From positions 40,876,561 through 40,940,560 of the forward strand of contig NC_080077.1 of the NCBI RefSeq assembly GCF_949987535.1: a stretch of 64,000 bases of DNA, in the 5' to 3' direction. Origin of the DNA: Balaenoptera acutorostrata (taxonomy: Eukaryota > Chordata > Mammalia > Artiodactyla > Balaenopteridae). The position numbers and the translations under genes are program-made. Under the pieces are notes generated by a model. That model was given only the letters and a program-made list of their open reading frames with translations. It was not told the origin of the DNA and made no database searches. Shown here piece after piece: positions 11,869-22,850 of the stretch (position 1 is the stretch's first letter; every line of letters starts with the position of its first letter).

Positions 11869-11934
11869 AGAATTAAAAACCATGCTACTTTGACAATAGT
11901 TAGAATTAAAAACCATGCTACTTTGACAATAGTT
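11869..11934. repeat. Perfect 33-bp tandem duplication
   Basis: Two identical 33-bp units (11869-11901 and 11902-11934) beginning agaattaaaaaccatgctac and ending caatagtt. The lack of any difference suggests a recent event or an assembly artefact. Confidence 0.95.
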
Positions 11935-12269
11935 AAGTCTGAAATGACTCATATATAAGTTAAATGAGGGTGACAGTGTAATTTACCACATTCCATCTGT
12001 TAAAATAAGATGCACTTTTTTTGCAGATGTTAATATCTCTGAAATTAGGATGCATCTTAACTTTGTGTCCTAGTTTAATTGACAATGTCTTTTTCTTTTA
12101 TAGTGGTACGTAAAATAATGTGTGACTTACAGCTTAACGACATCTTGGATTTAATTAAATATCATATATGAAAACCCAGTTATATTTATTTCACAGACTA
12201 TAAGACAAATATGTTTAACATATTTTGTCACTCAAAATTTTTATGATATATATGATAATGTATATTCTC

Positions 12270-12302
12270 AGGTATATTAATATATATATATATATATATA
12301 TC
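12270..12302. repeat. (TA)n microsatellite
   Basis: Uninterrupted TA run of about 11 units in AT-rich sequence. Confidence 0.9.
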
Positions 12303-12324
12303 CTCATAAAAATATCTTATGATT

Positions 12325-12475
12325 TAAACAATGTTAACATTATTATTATTCCTATTTCACAAATGAGGAAATGGAGACTCAGGCTAAATCATGGCCCAAG
12401 GTTTTACCATTAGTAATTGTCGTGCTAGGTGAGAATCAAAACCAGTCTTTGACTCTAAGCTCAGAGGTACCTTTC
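12325..12475 (-). mobile_element. MIR SINE
   Basis: 'tattattattcctatttcac', 'aaatgaggaaatggagactc', 'atggcccaaggttttacc' and 'aatcaaaaccagtctttgac' follow the MIR core in reverse complement. Confidence 0.75.
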
Positions 12476-13009
12476 ACAAGTGACCCGTTGCGTGTTTATA
12501 ATCTCGTAGATTATTTTGACCTAACAAATTTATAAAAAGGTTTTAAAGGAATTGACAGGGTCTCTGTATTAAACTCAAAGCTCCACCATGCCATTGTTAT
12601 ACTCTCAAAGAGAAGTACCATGGCCTTGGCCCAGTTAGGAGCTATGCTGATAGTTGTTACCAGGAAGCAGGGAGATTTATAATTTTTGAAATACAAACCA
12701 AAGGAAAAGGACCTTGAGTAAAGAAAGTATTTTAAAAGTCTTCTTGTCATTTCTCAAGATCAATGATATTGGTCATTAACTAATAGTTCAGGACACCACC
12801 AACACACTCCCATCTCAAGTCATGCCATTCTAACCCTGCTTGAACACTTATTCTTTTGACATGAGAGGTTACTCCATTTTTTTTCTTTCTTTTAAATACA
12901 GCTTAGTTATAAAAACACCACACATTTTCTAGCAATCCAACATTTCCTCTTCTTATGGCACTATACCTGAAGGACAAAACTGGGTCATGCAACCTAGCTT
13001 ATTTCACTG
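12476..13009. other. Unassigned non-coding DNA
   Basis: No gene or recognised repeat. A minus-strand frame at 12511-12750 is unremarkable. Confidence 0.5.
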
Positions 13010-13112
13010 AAGAAAGGTAAGCTCCACTGGGCAGGGGTTAGCACCCATTTGGTTCCTGATGTATCCCCACATGTCCAGAACTGTGCTAGGCACTTAGAAG
13101 GTGCTCAGGTTA
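13010..13112 (+). mobile_element. L2 3'-end fragment
   Basis: 'gtaagctccactgggcaggg', 'cctgatgtatccccacatgt' and 'tgtgctaggcacttagaagg' are L2 landmarks in order. Confidence 0.65.
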
Positions 13113-13161
13113 GTTGCTTTACGTCTTTTATTGCCTTTGCCTTCACATCAAAATCAAGATC

Positions 13162-13165
<4 letters not shown>

Positions 13166-13194
<29 letters not shown>

Positions 13195-13455
13195 GGCTGT
13201 GTTGGGTCTTCATTTCTGTGCGAGGGCTTTCTCTAGTTGCGGCAAGCGGGGGCCACTCTTCATCGCGGTGCGCGGGCCTCTCACTATCGCGGCCTCTCTT
13301 GTTGCGGAGCACAGGCTCCAGACGCGCAGGCTCAGTAGTTGTGGCTCACGGGCCTAGTTGCTCCGCGGCATGTGGGATCTTCCCAGACCAGGGCTCGAAC
13401 CCGTGTGCCCTGCATTGGCAGGCAGACTCTCAACAACTGCGCCACCCGGGAAGCA
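13166..13455 (-). mobile_element. Young CHR-2-like SINE
   Basis: Minus-strand copy of the younger subtype with 'tgttgcggagcacaggctcc' and 'gcgcaggctcagtagttgtg'. A perfect 17-bp TSD (caaaatcaagatctttt at 13149-13165 and 13456-13472) and near-consensus sequence with many intact CpGs indicate recent insertion. The overlapping frames at 13049-13493 are read-through of the SINE antisense strand. Confidence 0.97.
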
Positions 13456-13472
13456 CAAAATCAAGATCTTTT

Positions 13473-14879
13473 GAGGACACAAGCTTTACATAGACACCTA
13501 TAGGTTTGCTATATTTCCCCAAAGAGCATGATGGGAACAGTACCAGAGTATTTTTCTGAACAGTTTTCTGTCTGCATAGGAATAAAGAAGGGTTATTAAG
13601 TTACTTTAAATTAAACATTATTCTTCTCTTAAAACACTACAAACAACTTATATTCAGTACCTCAATTCTGGAAAAATGCTGTGGAGGAGAAAGTAGGTGG
13701 TCATGTTTTTCTCTACTTAAAAATTAGGAAATGTTGAATAGAATTAAAGCTTTACATGAGTTAATCACAAAATCAAAATTGTACCCCAGATTATACCTAT
13801 ACTTAATCTTCTTTCCAATCTTTCTGTGATGATTTTTTATATATTTATAAACAGTCCATATCTCATATATGATTGAGCTGTGAATTTATAATTTTGTTAA
13901 ATCAAAACCTCTAGAAGAAAATTTGGGCGGGTGTAATTGTTGTGCTTCTTACAAAGTAATTCTACCTGTGACCCCATTTCACTGAAGGAAGAACATTCCT
14001 AAGACAGCCTTGTATATCCCCTTATTCAATTTGACTCCTTCACTAAATATGTATTAAGCACCTGTTACTAAGGGTGCCAGTTTTGAATCAGTTTGGCATT
14101 TACTGGTTTTAACCCAGTCTGGAGGTTTTTTTTTTTTTTTTTTTTAATTATTAGATATATCCTCAATGTTCTTAAAAGGATGCAATTGTTATTTTAGGAA
14201 AGACTTATGTACAAGCAAAGCAACTTAATATAAAATGTAAACTGTAACATATATTGTTGTCAATAATATTTCCATGGCCCATATCTTTAGCAAATTAGGC
14301 CTTTTGCTGTTCCCAAGTGAGCTTTTAATTGTTTTGGGTTGGTGGTATTAAGCAATCACACTTTTGACTAGAGCCTGGTTGTTCAGACAAGACACTCTTC
14401 AGTTTCAGGTTTTCCTAATTCCTTTAATTCAGTCTGTCTTAATTCAGCCATTTTACCATTTGACCATGAAGTTAGTAAGACTGAATCTCATTATAAGCCT
14501 CTATTTCATTTTACTTATTTCCTGCATAACTAATTGACTTTATTTTTTTAGTATACTTTTAGATTTACAGAAAAATAGAGCAGATAGTACAAAGAGTTAC
14601 ATATACCAAGCCCAGGCACAGAGCTTTCCCTATTATTAACATCATGCATTAGTGTGGTACATTTGTTACAATTAATGAAACAATATTGATACATAATTAT
14701 TAACCAAAATCTTATTCTTTTTTGTTGTTATTCCAACAAATTTTATCAGTTACATTTGGTTTGCTGAACCCGTTTTTAGCAGCCCTATATATTGTGTACC
14801 ATTATAGTACATGCTGAGAATAAAATAGCAATAAAGACAGCTTTCTGCCTCTTAGATTCCAGCAGGGAGATGTACCTTA
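13473..14879. other. Unassigned AT-rich DNA
   Basis: No gene. A T run of about 19 bases lies near 14127-14145, with no detectable SINE body next to it. Confidence 0.5.
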
Positions 14880-15125
14880 TATAAATAAAAATATTGCTAA
14901 TATTTATTAAGAGCCAGACCCAGTTCCAAGCACTGTATGTTAACTCATTTAATTCTCATATTAATCCTACTTCATAGGTGCTTTTGTTATCCAATTTTTT
15001 GATTAGGAAAGCTGAGGCACAGAAAGGTTAAGCAACTTGCCTGAGGTCACACAGCTAGGAAAAGCCTGAGACATAATTTGAGCCCAGGCCTCTAGAACGT
15101 ATGCTCTCAGTCATTCCTCAATGCT
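14880..15125 (-). mobile_element. Nearly complete MIR SINE
   Basis: The best MIR in the window: 'aatatttattaagagccaga', 'ttaactcatttaattctcat', 'gaggcacagaaaggttaagc' and 'cctgaggtcacacagctagg' all follow the reverse-complement consensus. Confidence 0.92.
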
Positions 15126-16284
15126 TCCTTATGGAGTAGTAAGTCCTACAGATGAGAAATACCACATGTTTGAAAGTGTAAACCACAATCATGGTGCTTT
15201 CTATTTAACTCATATTTTACAATGATTTTATTTGTAGCAACATAATAAGAAATTACTATTATAGCAAAACAGACCCTCAAAAACATCTAAATGCACAGCA
15301 CTGTTTTGGAAAACTGGACATTTGAATTTGTTAATTTTTATTTCCATTTTTGTTCTTGTTTGAGCACCTCAGGGATTTCAGTTGTTTGACCATCACATTT
15401 AACCTCCACCTACAGGGGCCAATGTTCAATGGCTAACCCTGAATGTGTACTCATGACTCAAGATGCATGTCAAGAGACATTCAGAGACTCAAATAAAGTG
15501 TGGATCTAACCATTTCCACCAGTCACACTGCATTTAAACACATGTAAGGGAGGATGCCTAAAACCATACCTGCTGCCTGCAGTCGATTTCCCTAGAGATA
15601 TATATGGCTAGCCTTCCTCTACTCAGTGTGTAGCTGAAGTAGTCCTTTCATAGGTGTTACCTTAGTGTTACCCCCAAAGAATATTTCTTTATCAAAGTAA
15701 CCAAGCAAAGGTAAGTACAATTGAATGATTTTATCTATATCTCCAAAGATGATAAAAATTCTGTGTTGTGGAAGCTTTCATGTTATTCTACTGAATATTT
15801 TCCCCAAGGGAAGTGATAGAAGCTCCTTTATTTAAGCCATTAAAATCTTGACTAGACAAAACAATTTAAACCACATTGTGAGAAATATTTAGCAAGATGT
15901 TTTAACAGTTCATGTCTCGACTTTCTCCAAAGAGCTAAGTTAAGAAAATCGTTTGGGAGAAAACAATGAAATAGTCTTCACCCTGACCAATTCTGGAATA
16001 AGGTATGGTATATTCTTAGATAGATGAGCCCACAAAAGTACTTTCCTATATTGGTTAAGTTAATTTACATATTGATTTTCTCACCACAATGACAACTCAA
16101 AAGAAAACTTGTAAGCATATGAAAACTGGGTACCTATCACAGAGTTGCAGTGCTGTGATATCAGTAATATGTTTCCGTATTAGACTTTTTAAAGCAAAGC
16201 TTTAAAACAACTTTACCGCATTTCTTTCTCATTCTTTACAGATGCCAATTGTTATTGAGCAATTTTCAGATATTTTAAACTCTG
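15126..16284. other. Unassigned non-coding DNA
   Basis: No gene or recognised repeat, and no long open frame on either strand. Confidence 0.5.
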
Positions 16285-16505
16285 AATAAATAAATATTTT
16301 ATCGATCACTTAGTTGGTGTCAGGTACCAAACAGATACTTTCTCTTTAATCTCATGGGGTGGGGGGAGGGGGGAAGCCTCATGTTATAGAGAAGGAAGCT
16401 GATCTTTAGAAAAGTAAAACACCTTATCCCAGAAAAGATATAAACAGGATTTGAACTCAGATCTCCTAACATTCCATCTTCTCCTAACATTTCTGCTCTC
16501 CCTCG
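16285..16505 (-). mobile_element. Diverged MIR
   Basis: 'ttagttggtgtcaggtacca', 'ttctctttaatctcatgggg', 'ttatagagaaggaagctgat' and 'aggatttgaactcagatctc' fit MIR in reverse complement. A G run (16358-16374) interrupts it. Confidence 0.55.
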
Positions 16506-16573
16506 TGCCTCAATTAATTTAGTATAAATTGATCTAGAACAAGAAGAGGAGTAAAATCGTAGAAAACAAAAAA

Positions 16574-16700
16574 GGGAGAATTCCCTGGCAGTCCAGAGGT
16601 TAGGGCTCGGTGCTTTCACTGCCGTGGGCCCAGGTTCTATCCCTGGTTGGGGAACTAAGACCCCGCAAGCTGCGCTGTACAGCCAAAACAAAACAAAACA
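16574..16700 (+). mobile_element. Short CHR-type SINE
   Basis: 'attccctggcagtccagagg', 'gctttcactgccgtgggccc', B box 'ggttctatccctgg' and a (CAAAA)n tail. No clean TSD is visible because the flanks are also A-rich. It is the source of the overlapping frames at 16320-17062. Confidence 0.9.
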
Positions 16701-18877
16701 GACTTTCTGTGGAAATCAGGGAATTCCACATAGAAACACCCCAGTCCCAGCTCCTTAGCTCCAGGCCAGCAACCTCTAGTCTCACCTCTTCCTTTCCTTT
16801 GCTCTTATTGTCACCTGCAATGTCCTTCAGAGTTCCTCTCTCTCTCTGGCCAGGGCTCTGGAGAGGAAGCATACTACTGATCCCCACCTCAGGTCCAGGT
16901 AGGGATGGCTACTTTGAAGATAAGCACAACAGCCCTTTTCATCTGAAAGTATCCTTGTTAATCACTGTAGGAAAAGTGAAACAAGATTTGAACATTGGCA
17001 AATTATACAAAGTTTATAAACTTCTAACAGGGGTGGCTCCTGGCTTTGCCAGACTTACTTGAAATGGAAATTGGTTTTACTGAAGGTGGCCTTCCCTTAC
17101 CACTTCCCTGCCTTTCAGAACTGTACATGTTTTCCCTGTGGAATGAATGAACAAATCATGACTGAGCATGTCATTAAGGCAAATCTGTAGGTAACTTCTA
17201 GTTCCAGGTAGACAATTTATATCTTTAAAAACCTTCGACTGAATTATTTTTGGAAGACTTATGCCCTGCCCGGTAATGATCCTCTGTACATATTTCCTCA
17301 CAATTCAACAAAGAAGAAAGTTCAACAACAAACTGTAGAAAGTAACTTCACTTCTACCCTCTAGACAACAAATATCCCTTGCATGCAGAGAAATGAATTT
17401 TCCTTGTATTCATTAAAAAAGATCTCTAATTCTTCCTTGGAAGGCTGACTCTTTTTGAGATAACATGTTCATTTTTTTGCCTAAAACAACAAAATCAAGT
17501 TCAGTTGGTTTATATTTACAAATTATGACTAGTTTAACTAGCAGAAAATTCAAGACCACATTGTTTTATCTATCATTATCTTTACAAAATGTCAGCCACA
17601 GATTATATCCTGACTTTTCTGGTAGTGATTTTTGGCCACTTCACGGTATGATACCCAGTATATCTATGAGAACGAACTGTATGAGCAATACGTAACTACA
17701 GTTCCTTTCTATGGCTTAGCCCTCAGAGGGTTCCCACATTGTTCATTTAATTATACAGTTGCACTACATCTTATATCAAGTTTCAAAGTCCTCTAGTATA
17801 TAATAAAAGGAAATGCTAAGAAGAGTGTAGAAAAGTATAGTAGGGTATGTGGCAGTACAAAACTGTTCAATATATCCCTTAAAAGTTGAAGTACATAATA
17901 CTTGAAACAATAGACTTAGAGGTCATTTTTAAGGTATAAACTAGTTCTCAATTTTATTCACTATAAAAGCACAGGTTTTGCCCAGATGATTAATAATGTC
18001 TTACATGCTATAATTCTTTGGTTTGATGGTGATGTGATTCAATTCTTTGATTTGAGGCTGGGTGTGAATAAAAAAAGTGCTGCTTTGCTAGATCAGATTT
18101 AATGTCTGTTCAAACACGATGTTGAAGCAGTCATAATATTTTGGCTTTGAAAGGAAAAATATTCAGTAACTTGATTTATCTGAGTTGGTTCGCTGTATTC
18201 TTTGCACTATTCTCCTTTTGGTCATGTAGTCACAGGCTATAGGGGAGAGCTTTACTACCAATTATGTCATTAAAATATCTATTAGAGTTTTGTTAAATTA
18301 TCTGTTAACTCCTTTCCAGTATAGATATTGTTCTCATATTTTAAATCCTGCTTCAGATTAAGGTTACTAACAATATACTAAGAACTTTTATTTTGTTGAT
18401 GTAATAATATATCAACAAACAATACATTTTGTTTAGTAATAATTTGGGCAAAGATAATCAAAAAATTAATGTCACTACTACTCATCACACACACAAAACA
18501 AACCTAAAGATTAGCCTGGTCAGCATATTGTGCGTAAATTGCTTTATGTTGGAGAGATTATTTTTTTTAAATCAATCATCCTCGTTAGAATAGTCAATTT
18601 AAATACAAGGCCAAATGATATCAAATAAGGAATAATAACCATTTTGGCCTGTCTTCTATTCAGTTTCTCCATACATATTTGATTTTAACTCTAGGGAAAG
18701 CAAGCAACCATGTGCAGTTCATCAACCTGTGCTAGCCACTGGGCTTGCTGCTTTCACACAGTTTTTTTTTTCATTATGTACGATTAACCTTTCCCAGTTT
18801 TGATGAAAAATATTAATCATTGTCTTTAGAAGGATCAATGCTAACATTTTCTATCTCTTTAAACCACTTCATTGTTA
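16701..18877. other. Unassigned non-coding DNA
   Basis: More than 2 kb with no recognised repeat and no supported gene. Several 60-90 codon frames (for example 17077-17301 minus, 17465-17695 plus) show no domain, signal or splice context. Confidence 0.45.
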
Positions 18878-18887
18878 TAAATCTGGT

Positions 18888-19116
18888 GGTTTTTTTTTTT
18901 TTTTTTTTGGCTGCTCTGGGGCTTCATTGCAGTGTGCGGGCTTCTCTAGTTGTGGCACGCAGGCTCAGCAGTTGCAGTGCATGAGCTCAGTAGTTGTGGC
19001 TCGCTGGCTTAGCTGTCCTGCAACATGTGAGAGCTTAGTTCCCTGACCAGGGATTGAACCCGCGTCTCCTGCATTGGAAGGCGGATTCTTAACCACTGGA
19101 CCAACAGGGAAGTCCC
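18888..19116 (-). mobile_element. CHR-type SINE, intermediate length
   Basis: Poly(T), then 'ggctgctctggggcttcatt', 'gaccagggattgaacccgcg' and 'ccactggaccaacagggaag'. TSD taaatctggt at 18878-18887 and 19117-19126 is perfect over 10 bp. Compared with the long form, internal modules are missing. Confidence 0.95.
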
Positions 19117-19126
19117 TAAATCTGGT

Positions 19127-20251
19127 TGATTTTGATAGAAGTAAAAATAAGAGGAAGAAGGAATAAAAGATAAATCAGGAAGGTGAGTCTTAAGTCTTAA
19201 GCACTAGAGTTCTCAGAGTCATGGGATAAAGAAGGTAGAGACAAGGTGCCGCCAAGTCCTGGGTCCAGCAGACTGTGGGCGAGATGAGGAAGGCCACAGA
19301 AAGGCACAAAGTCAGTGGATGACTAATTCATGAAGCCACCCTCTATAAAGATCTGTAGAGTAGGTCACCAATGTGCCCATCAATGCTGGCATCATTGCAT
19401 CAACACTGAGACGCTGATTAATTAACATGACTCAGAGCTTTCCAGATCTCTTCCTGAAAATTATAGCTGCTGAGGTATGTTACCCTTCCTGAAAGTCACG
19501 CCTCTTCAAGATTTCTGCAATTAAATTAGAACCCACCACTAAGATGTACTTAAAAAGAATCACTTTTAGATATGAAGTCAACTGCTATTATTTGTCCTTT
19601 CCGTCTTACGTGTAAGGTCAGTTTTCTCTTTAAGCAATTGATGCTATGATTCCTCCCTGTTTTTATTGCATGCCTGTAAAAAGTCTAGCTCACAAAGGAG
19701 AGAGAAGACGAGAATCTTTAATGTTGTCTGTAAACCACTTGGTCTCAATTTTTATAATTCATTTAAAAACACTGTTATACATCTTATAATTACTTTCTCT
19801 TATGATGTCATTATTTTGCTACCAATACAAATTAATCTTAAAGGGCCATTAGCTTGGGCAGGTATTCCCAGCATCCAAAGTTATCATTTTTGTGAGATAT
19901 TTTACATTTACCTTAAACTGTAAAGAGTTTACTTGTGGTATCTAACAACATATATGATTGTATCACTTTTCAGCATACTTAACTTCCAATTTGCAAGGTA
20001 TTAAAGGGTTAGTGATTTTATACTTCCGGTTCAATCCAATGTCTTACCTATGCTTCTGTGACCCAGTACCTCCCATCTAGATTTGAACAAGTGAGAAGCT
20101 GCTCTCCACCTCCCATCCTAACTCTGAACCACAGAGTGACTCCTGCCACCTTCTCTTCTCTCTTTATTATTTGTTCTTCTGATTCTGAAAGTCTTGGCCT
20201 CCAGAGATCAAAAGGCTGAATCTTTGGGAGTATTTCTTTGTAAGTCTCCTT
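19127..20251. other. Unassigned non-coding DNA
   Basis: No gene or recognised repeat. Short frames at 19666-19923 (plus) and 20048-20254 (minus) are unsupported. Confidence 0.45.
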
Positions 20252-20260
20252 CACATTTTT

Positions 20261-20549
20261 TTTTTTAAGTGTTTATTTATTTATGGCTGTGTTGGGTCTT
20301 CGTTTCTGTGCGAGGGCTTTCTCTAGTTGTGGCAAGCGGGGGCCACTCTTCATCACGGTGCGCGGGCCTCTCACTATCGCGGCCTCTCTTGTTGCGGAGC
20401 ACAGGCTCCAGAAGCGCAGGCTCAGTAATTGTGGCTCACGGGCCCAGCTGCTCCGCGGCATGTGGGATCCTCCCAGACCAGGGCTCGAACCCGTGTCCCC
20501 TGCATTATTGGCAGGCAGATTCTCAACCACTGCGCCACCAGGGAAGCCC
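20261..20549 (-). mobile_element. Young CHR-2-like SINE
   Basis: Near-identical in structure to the copy at 13166-13455. TSD cacattttt occurs at 20252-20260 and 20550-20558. CpGs are well preserved. Three overlapping frames (20269-20691) are its translation shadows. Confidence 0.96.
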
Positions 20550-20889
20550 CACATTTTTTATTTTTGTCTGCATGGTAATAACCATGTGTCATTTCAGAAA
20601 CATTTATTTTCTTAATTAAATGGTTAGTTTTTTTCCTACTGTGGAGGTGTACATGGTGGGCAGGGCCAATTTTATTGTTCACTGGTTCCAAGCAGCTGCT
20701 TCGAGGTCAAATCACTGAAGAATAGCTGCTGTGCAGTGGGAGAGGCTATACCTGAGATTGAAGGTTAAAAGCTATTGTTCTTGCAAACTACCACAACATT
20801 TAATAGATAATTATTTTGGTGTTTCTAGCCCTTTTATCACTGAAATGAAAGTGGTTTGAGAGTTAAGTCAAAAAAAAAAGGGGGTGGGT

Positions 20890-21145
20890 CATTTATCAAT
20901 AGACTACTCAGCAACAATTGAAGGCATTTATGAAAAAATTGAATAATATGGGAACATCCTTATGATTATGTTAAGCAAAAAATAAGACATACTAAGTATG
21001 ATCTTAACTAGGTAAAGAAAAAGATTCATACCAAAAAATGACAGGATATGAATCTATCATTGTTATCATCTCAGTATGGTGACTAATTTGTTTTTCTGCT
21101 TCTTTAGACATCTATGAATATTACCAGCCTTCTATAATAAGCATG
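20890..21145 (+). mobile_element. L1M 3'-end fragment
   Basis: Weak but ordered similarity to the old L1 ORF2 end/3' UTR: 'aattgaaggcatttatgaaa', 'tatgttaagcaaaaaataag', 'actaagtatgatcttaacta' and 'tcagtatggtgactaatttg'. Confidence 0.4.
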
Positions 21146-21214
21146 TATTCCTTTGATTATGAGGAAAAAACTTTATTAAAGGAAAATAAGCTATAAGCAA
21201 TCATCATCATCGTA

Positions 21215-21440
21215 TCTACCATATTTTAAATGCCTGTCAAGCATCATTCAACTTACCTGTATCATCATGAATCTTCATAACAAATATTGCAAGGGATGAA
21301 TCATCTCCATTTTACAGAAGGTAAAACTGAGATTCAGAGAGATTAATTAATTTTTTCAAGACAACACAGGAAGAAATCAGCAAAACTAAGATTCAAATAC
21401 AAGTTTGTCCCATTTCAAGGACTATTCTCTTTCTATTATA
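21215..21440 (-). mobile_element. MIR SINE
   Basis: 'tcatgaatcttcataacaaa', 'ccattttacagaaggtaaaa', 'ctgagattcagagagattaa' and 'caagacaacacaggaagaaa' fit the reverse-complement MIR core. Confidence 0.8.
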
Positions 21441-21617
21441 TTATTGAAGGAAGGAATAATCCATGAAGTTTCCACCTCCATGTGTTGAAAAAAATACAGA
21501 GGAAGAAAAATGGGAATCAGTCAGTTTAAAGATGAAAAACGGTAGCATGGATATACAGTTTGAAACAGAGCCAAAGTCCTATGGGGCCAACATGCAATGA
21601 GAAACTTGATTCGGGCA

Positions 21618-21642
21618 AATAGTAGTAATAATAATAATAATA
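21618..21642. repeat. (TAA)n microsatellite
   Basis: About seven TAA units in 'agtagtaataataataataa' and following bases. Confidence 0.9.
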
Positions 21643-22252
21643 ATTCCTATAAGACTTACCTTAGGTGAGCCATCATAATTTATTATTAGATTACTTTTTT
21701 TAACTTTAAAGAAACAAAAATGAACCTTACTTTTAAAAAAACTAATTATTCTGCATAAACTGATTTAGCATATCATTACATATAGATGCATTTATTTCAG
21801 AAGAAGTTTCCTCTGACAGCTCCAGAGTCAGATCATTTCTGGAGAAAATCAAGTCTTTTCCTTCAATTAAAGAAAAATATTTTGTCAAGCATGGAGCAGA
21901 GAAACTTACTTGTCATTGATTTGTGATGTGCTGAGTAAATTTCACCTTCAAGCTATTATTCTTTCTGAAGTAGTCTGGTCTTTATCAGTGGTTTGAGACT
22001 TCCCAGATATAAGGCACACTAGTTCTGCAAGTAACTACACTTTCTTCTACCCTGTTATTTTAGTATTACTAAGGCAGTGTGTGTATAATAATATTTTTTA
22101 AATATTAACGTATTTCTTTGTATATTAATTAGAATCTTCTGGGGTTCAAGCTTGACGTTATTCAAAGCAACTGGAAGATGGTGGCTGAAAAAGAGGGAGT
22201 TGCCAAAATTATTGAGCTTGTGCATGAAGAAGAACAAAATAAAGAAAGCACA
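21643..22252. other. Unassigned AT-rich DNA
   Basis: No gene or recognised repeat. The frame starting at 22178 reads into the adjacent mini-SINE. Confidence 0.5.
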
Positions 22253-22268
22253 AAAATTAATCTATTTT

Positions 22269-22344
22269 TGGGGAATTCCCTGGCTGTCCAGTGGGTAGGA
22301 CTTGGTGCTTCCACTACCGGGGGCCCGCCCAAAAACAAACAAAC
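22269..22344 (+). mobile_element. 76-bp internally deleted CHR SINE
   Basis: The 5' head is present ('ggaattccctggctgtccag' to 'actaccgggggcccg'), then the B box and rest of the body are missing and the sequence jumps to 'ccaaaaacaaacaaac'. A perfect 16-bp TSD, aaaattaatctatttt (22253-22268 and 22345-22360), shows it is a complete insertion in its present outline. Confidence 0.93.
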
Positions 22345-22539
22345 AAAATTAATCTATTTTCTTAATGCTGACCAGATTTTATATTCTGAACCATTGGGTA
22401 AAAAGTAGGACTAATAGTAGGAAACACTGAGATGGATTCATTGGAGAAGCAATTCGTACTCTAGACCCAATCTCACCTATAAGTATTTCACTTCTAGTCT
22501 TCAGAATAAAAGATATATTCATTCAGAGCACTTATTCAC

Positions 22540-22850
22540 TAAGTCATTCAGTCAGCATAGACTTATTGAAATCCTATTATGTCCTAGCAGAAGCAGTTTC
22601 AGATCTGTACAACTTATAGAGTTGCACAGAGCTCCATCATCGGAAGGGTCCTGCACTTGTTTTAATGCTCTGCTGTTGTTGCCTTGAAATTCTTAATAAT
22701 TTTTGAACAAAGGATTCCATGTTTTAAATTGGCCCTGGGCCCTACACATTTTCTGCTAGGTACTGGGGAGAATAAAAGCATCATACAATTAATTAACAAA
22801 ATGCTATTAGTTGTATGATAAGAAAAGTACAGAGCAAATAATGTAAAGAT
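22540..22850 (-). mobile_element. L2 3'-end fragment split by another repeat
   Basis: L2 landmarks 'gacttattgaaatcctatta' and 'ggtactggggagaataaaag' are separated by about 160 bp of different sequence (roughly 22590-22755) containing 'catcggaagggtcctgcact' and 'aaattcttaataatttttga', which resembles a medium-reiterated DNA element I cannot name. Boundaries are approximate. Confidence 0.5.

Noticed and set aside
12270..12302. (TA)n run as an origin or attachment site
   Set aside because: It is an ordinary dinucleotide microsatellite in AT-rich mammalian DNA.
13049..13493. Overlapping open frames of 102 and 130 codons
   Set aside because: They are translations of the antisense strand of a CHR SINE and its flank. 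The same peptide patterns recur at 20269-20691, 27014-27478 and 29155-29558 wherever the SINE recurs.
16320..17062. Frames of 95-150 codons on both strands
   Set aside because: They span a short SINE and flanking DNA, overlap in opposite directions and show no domain.
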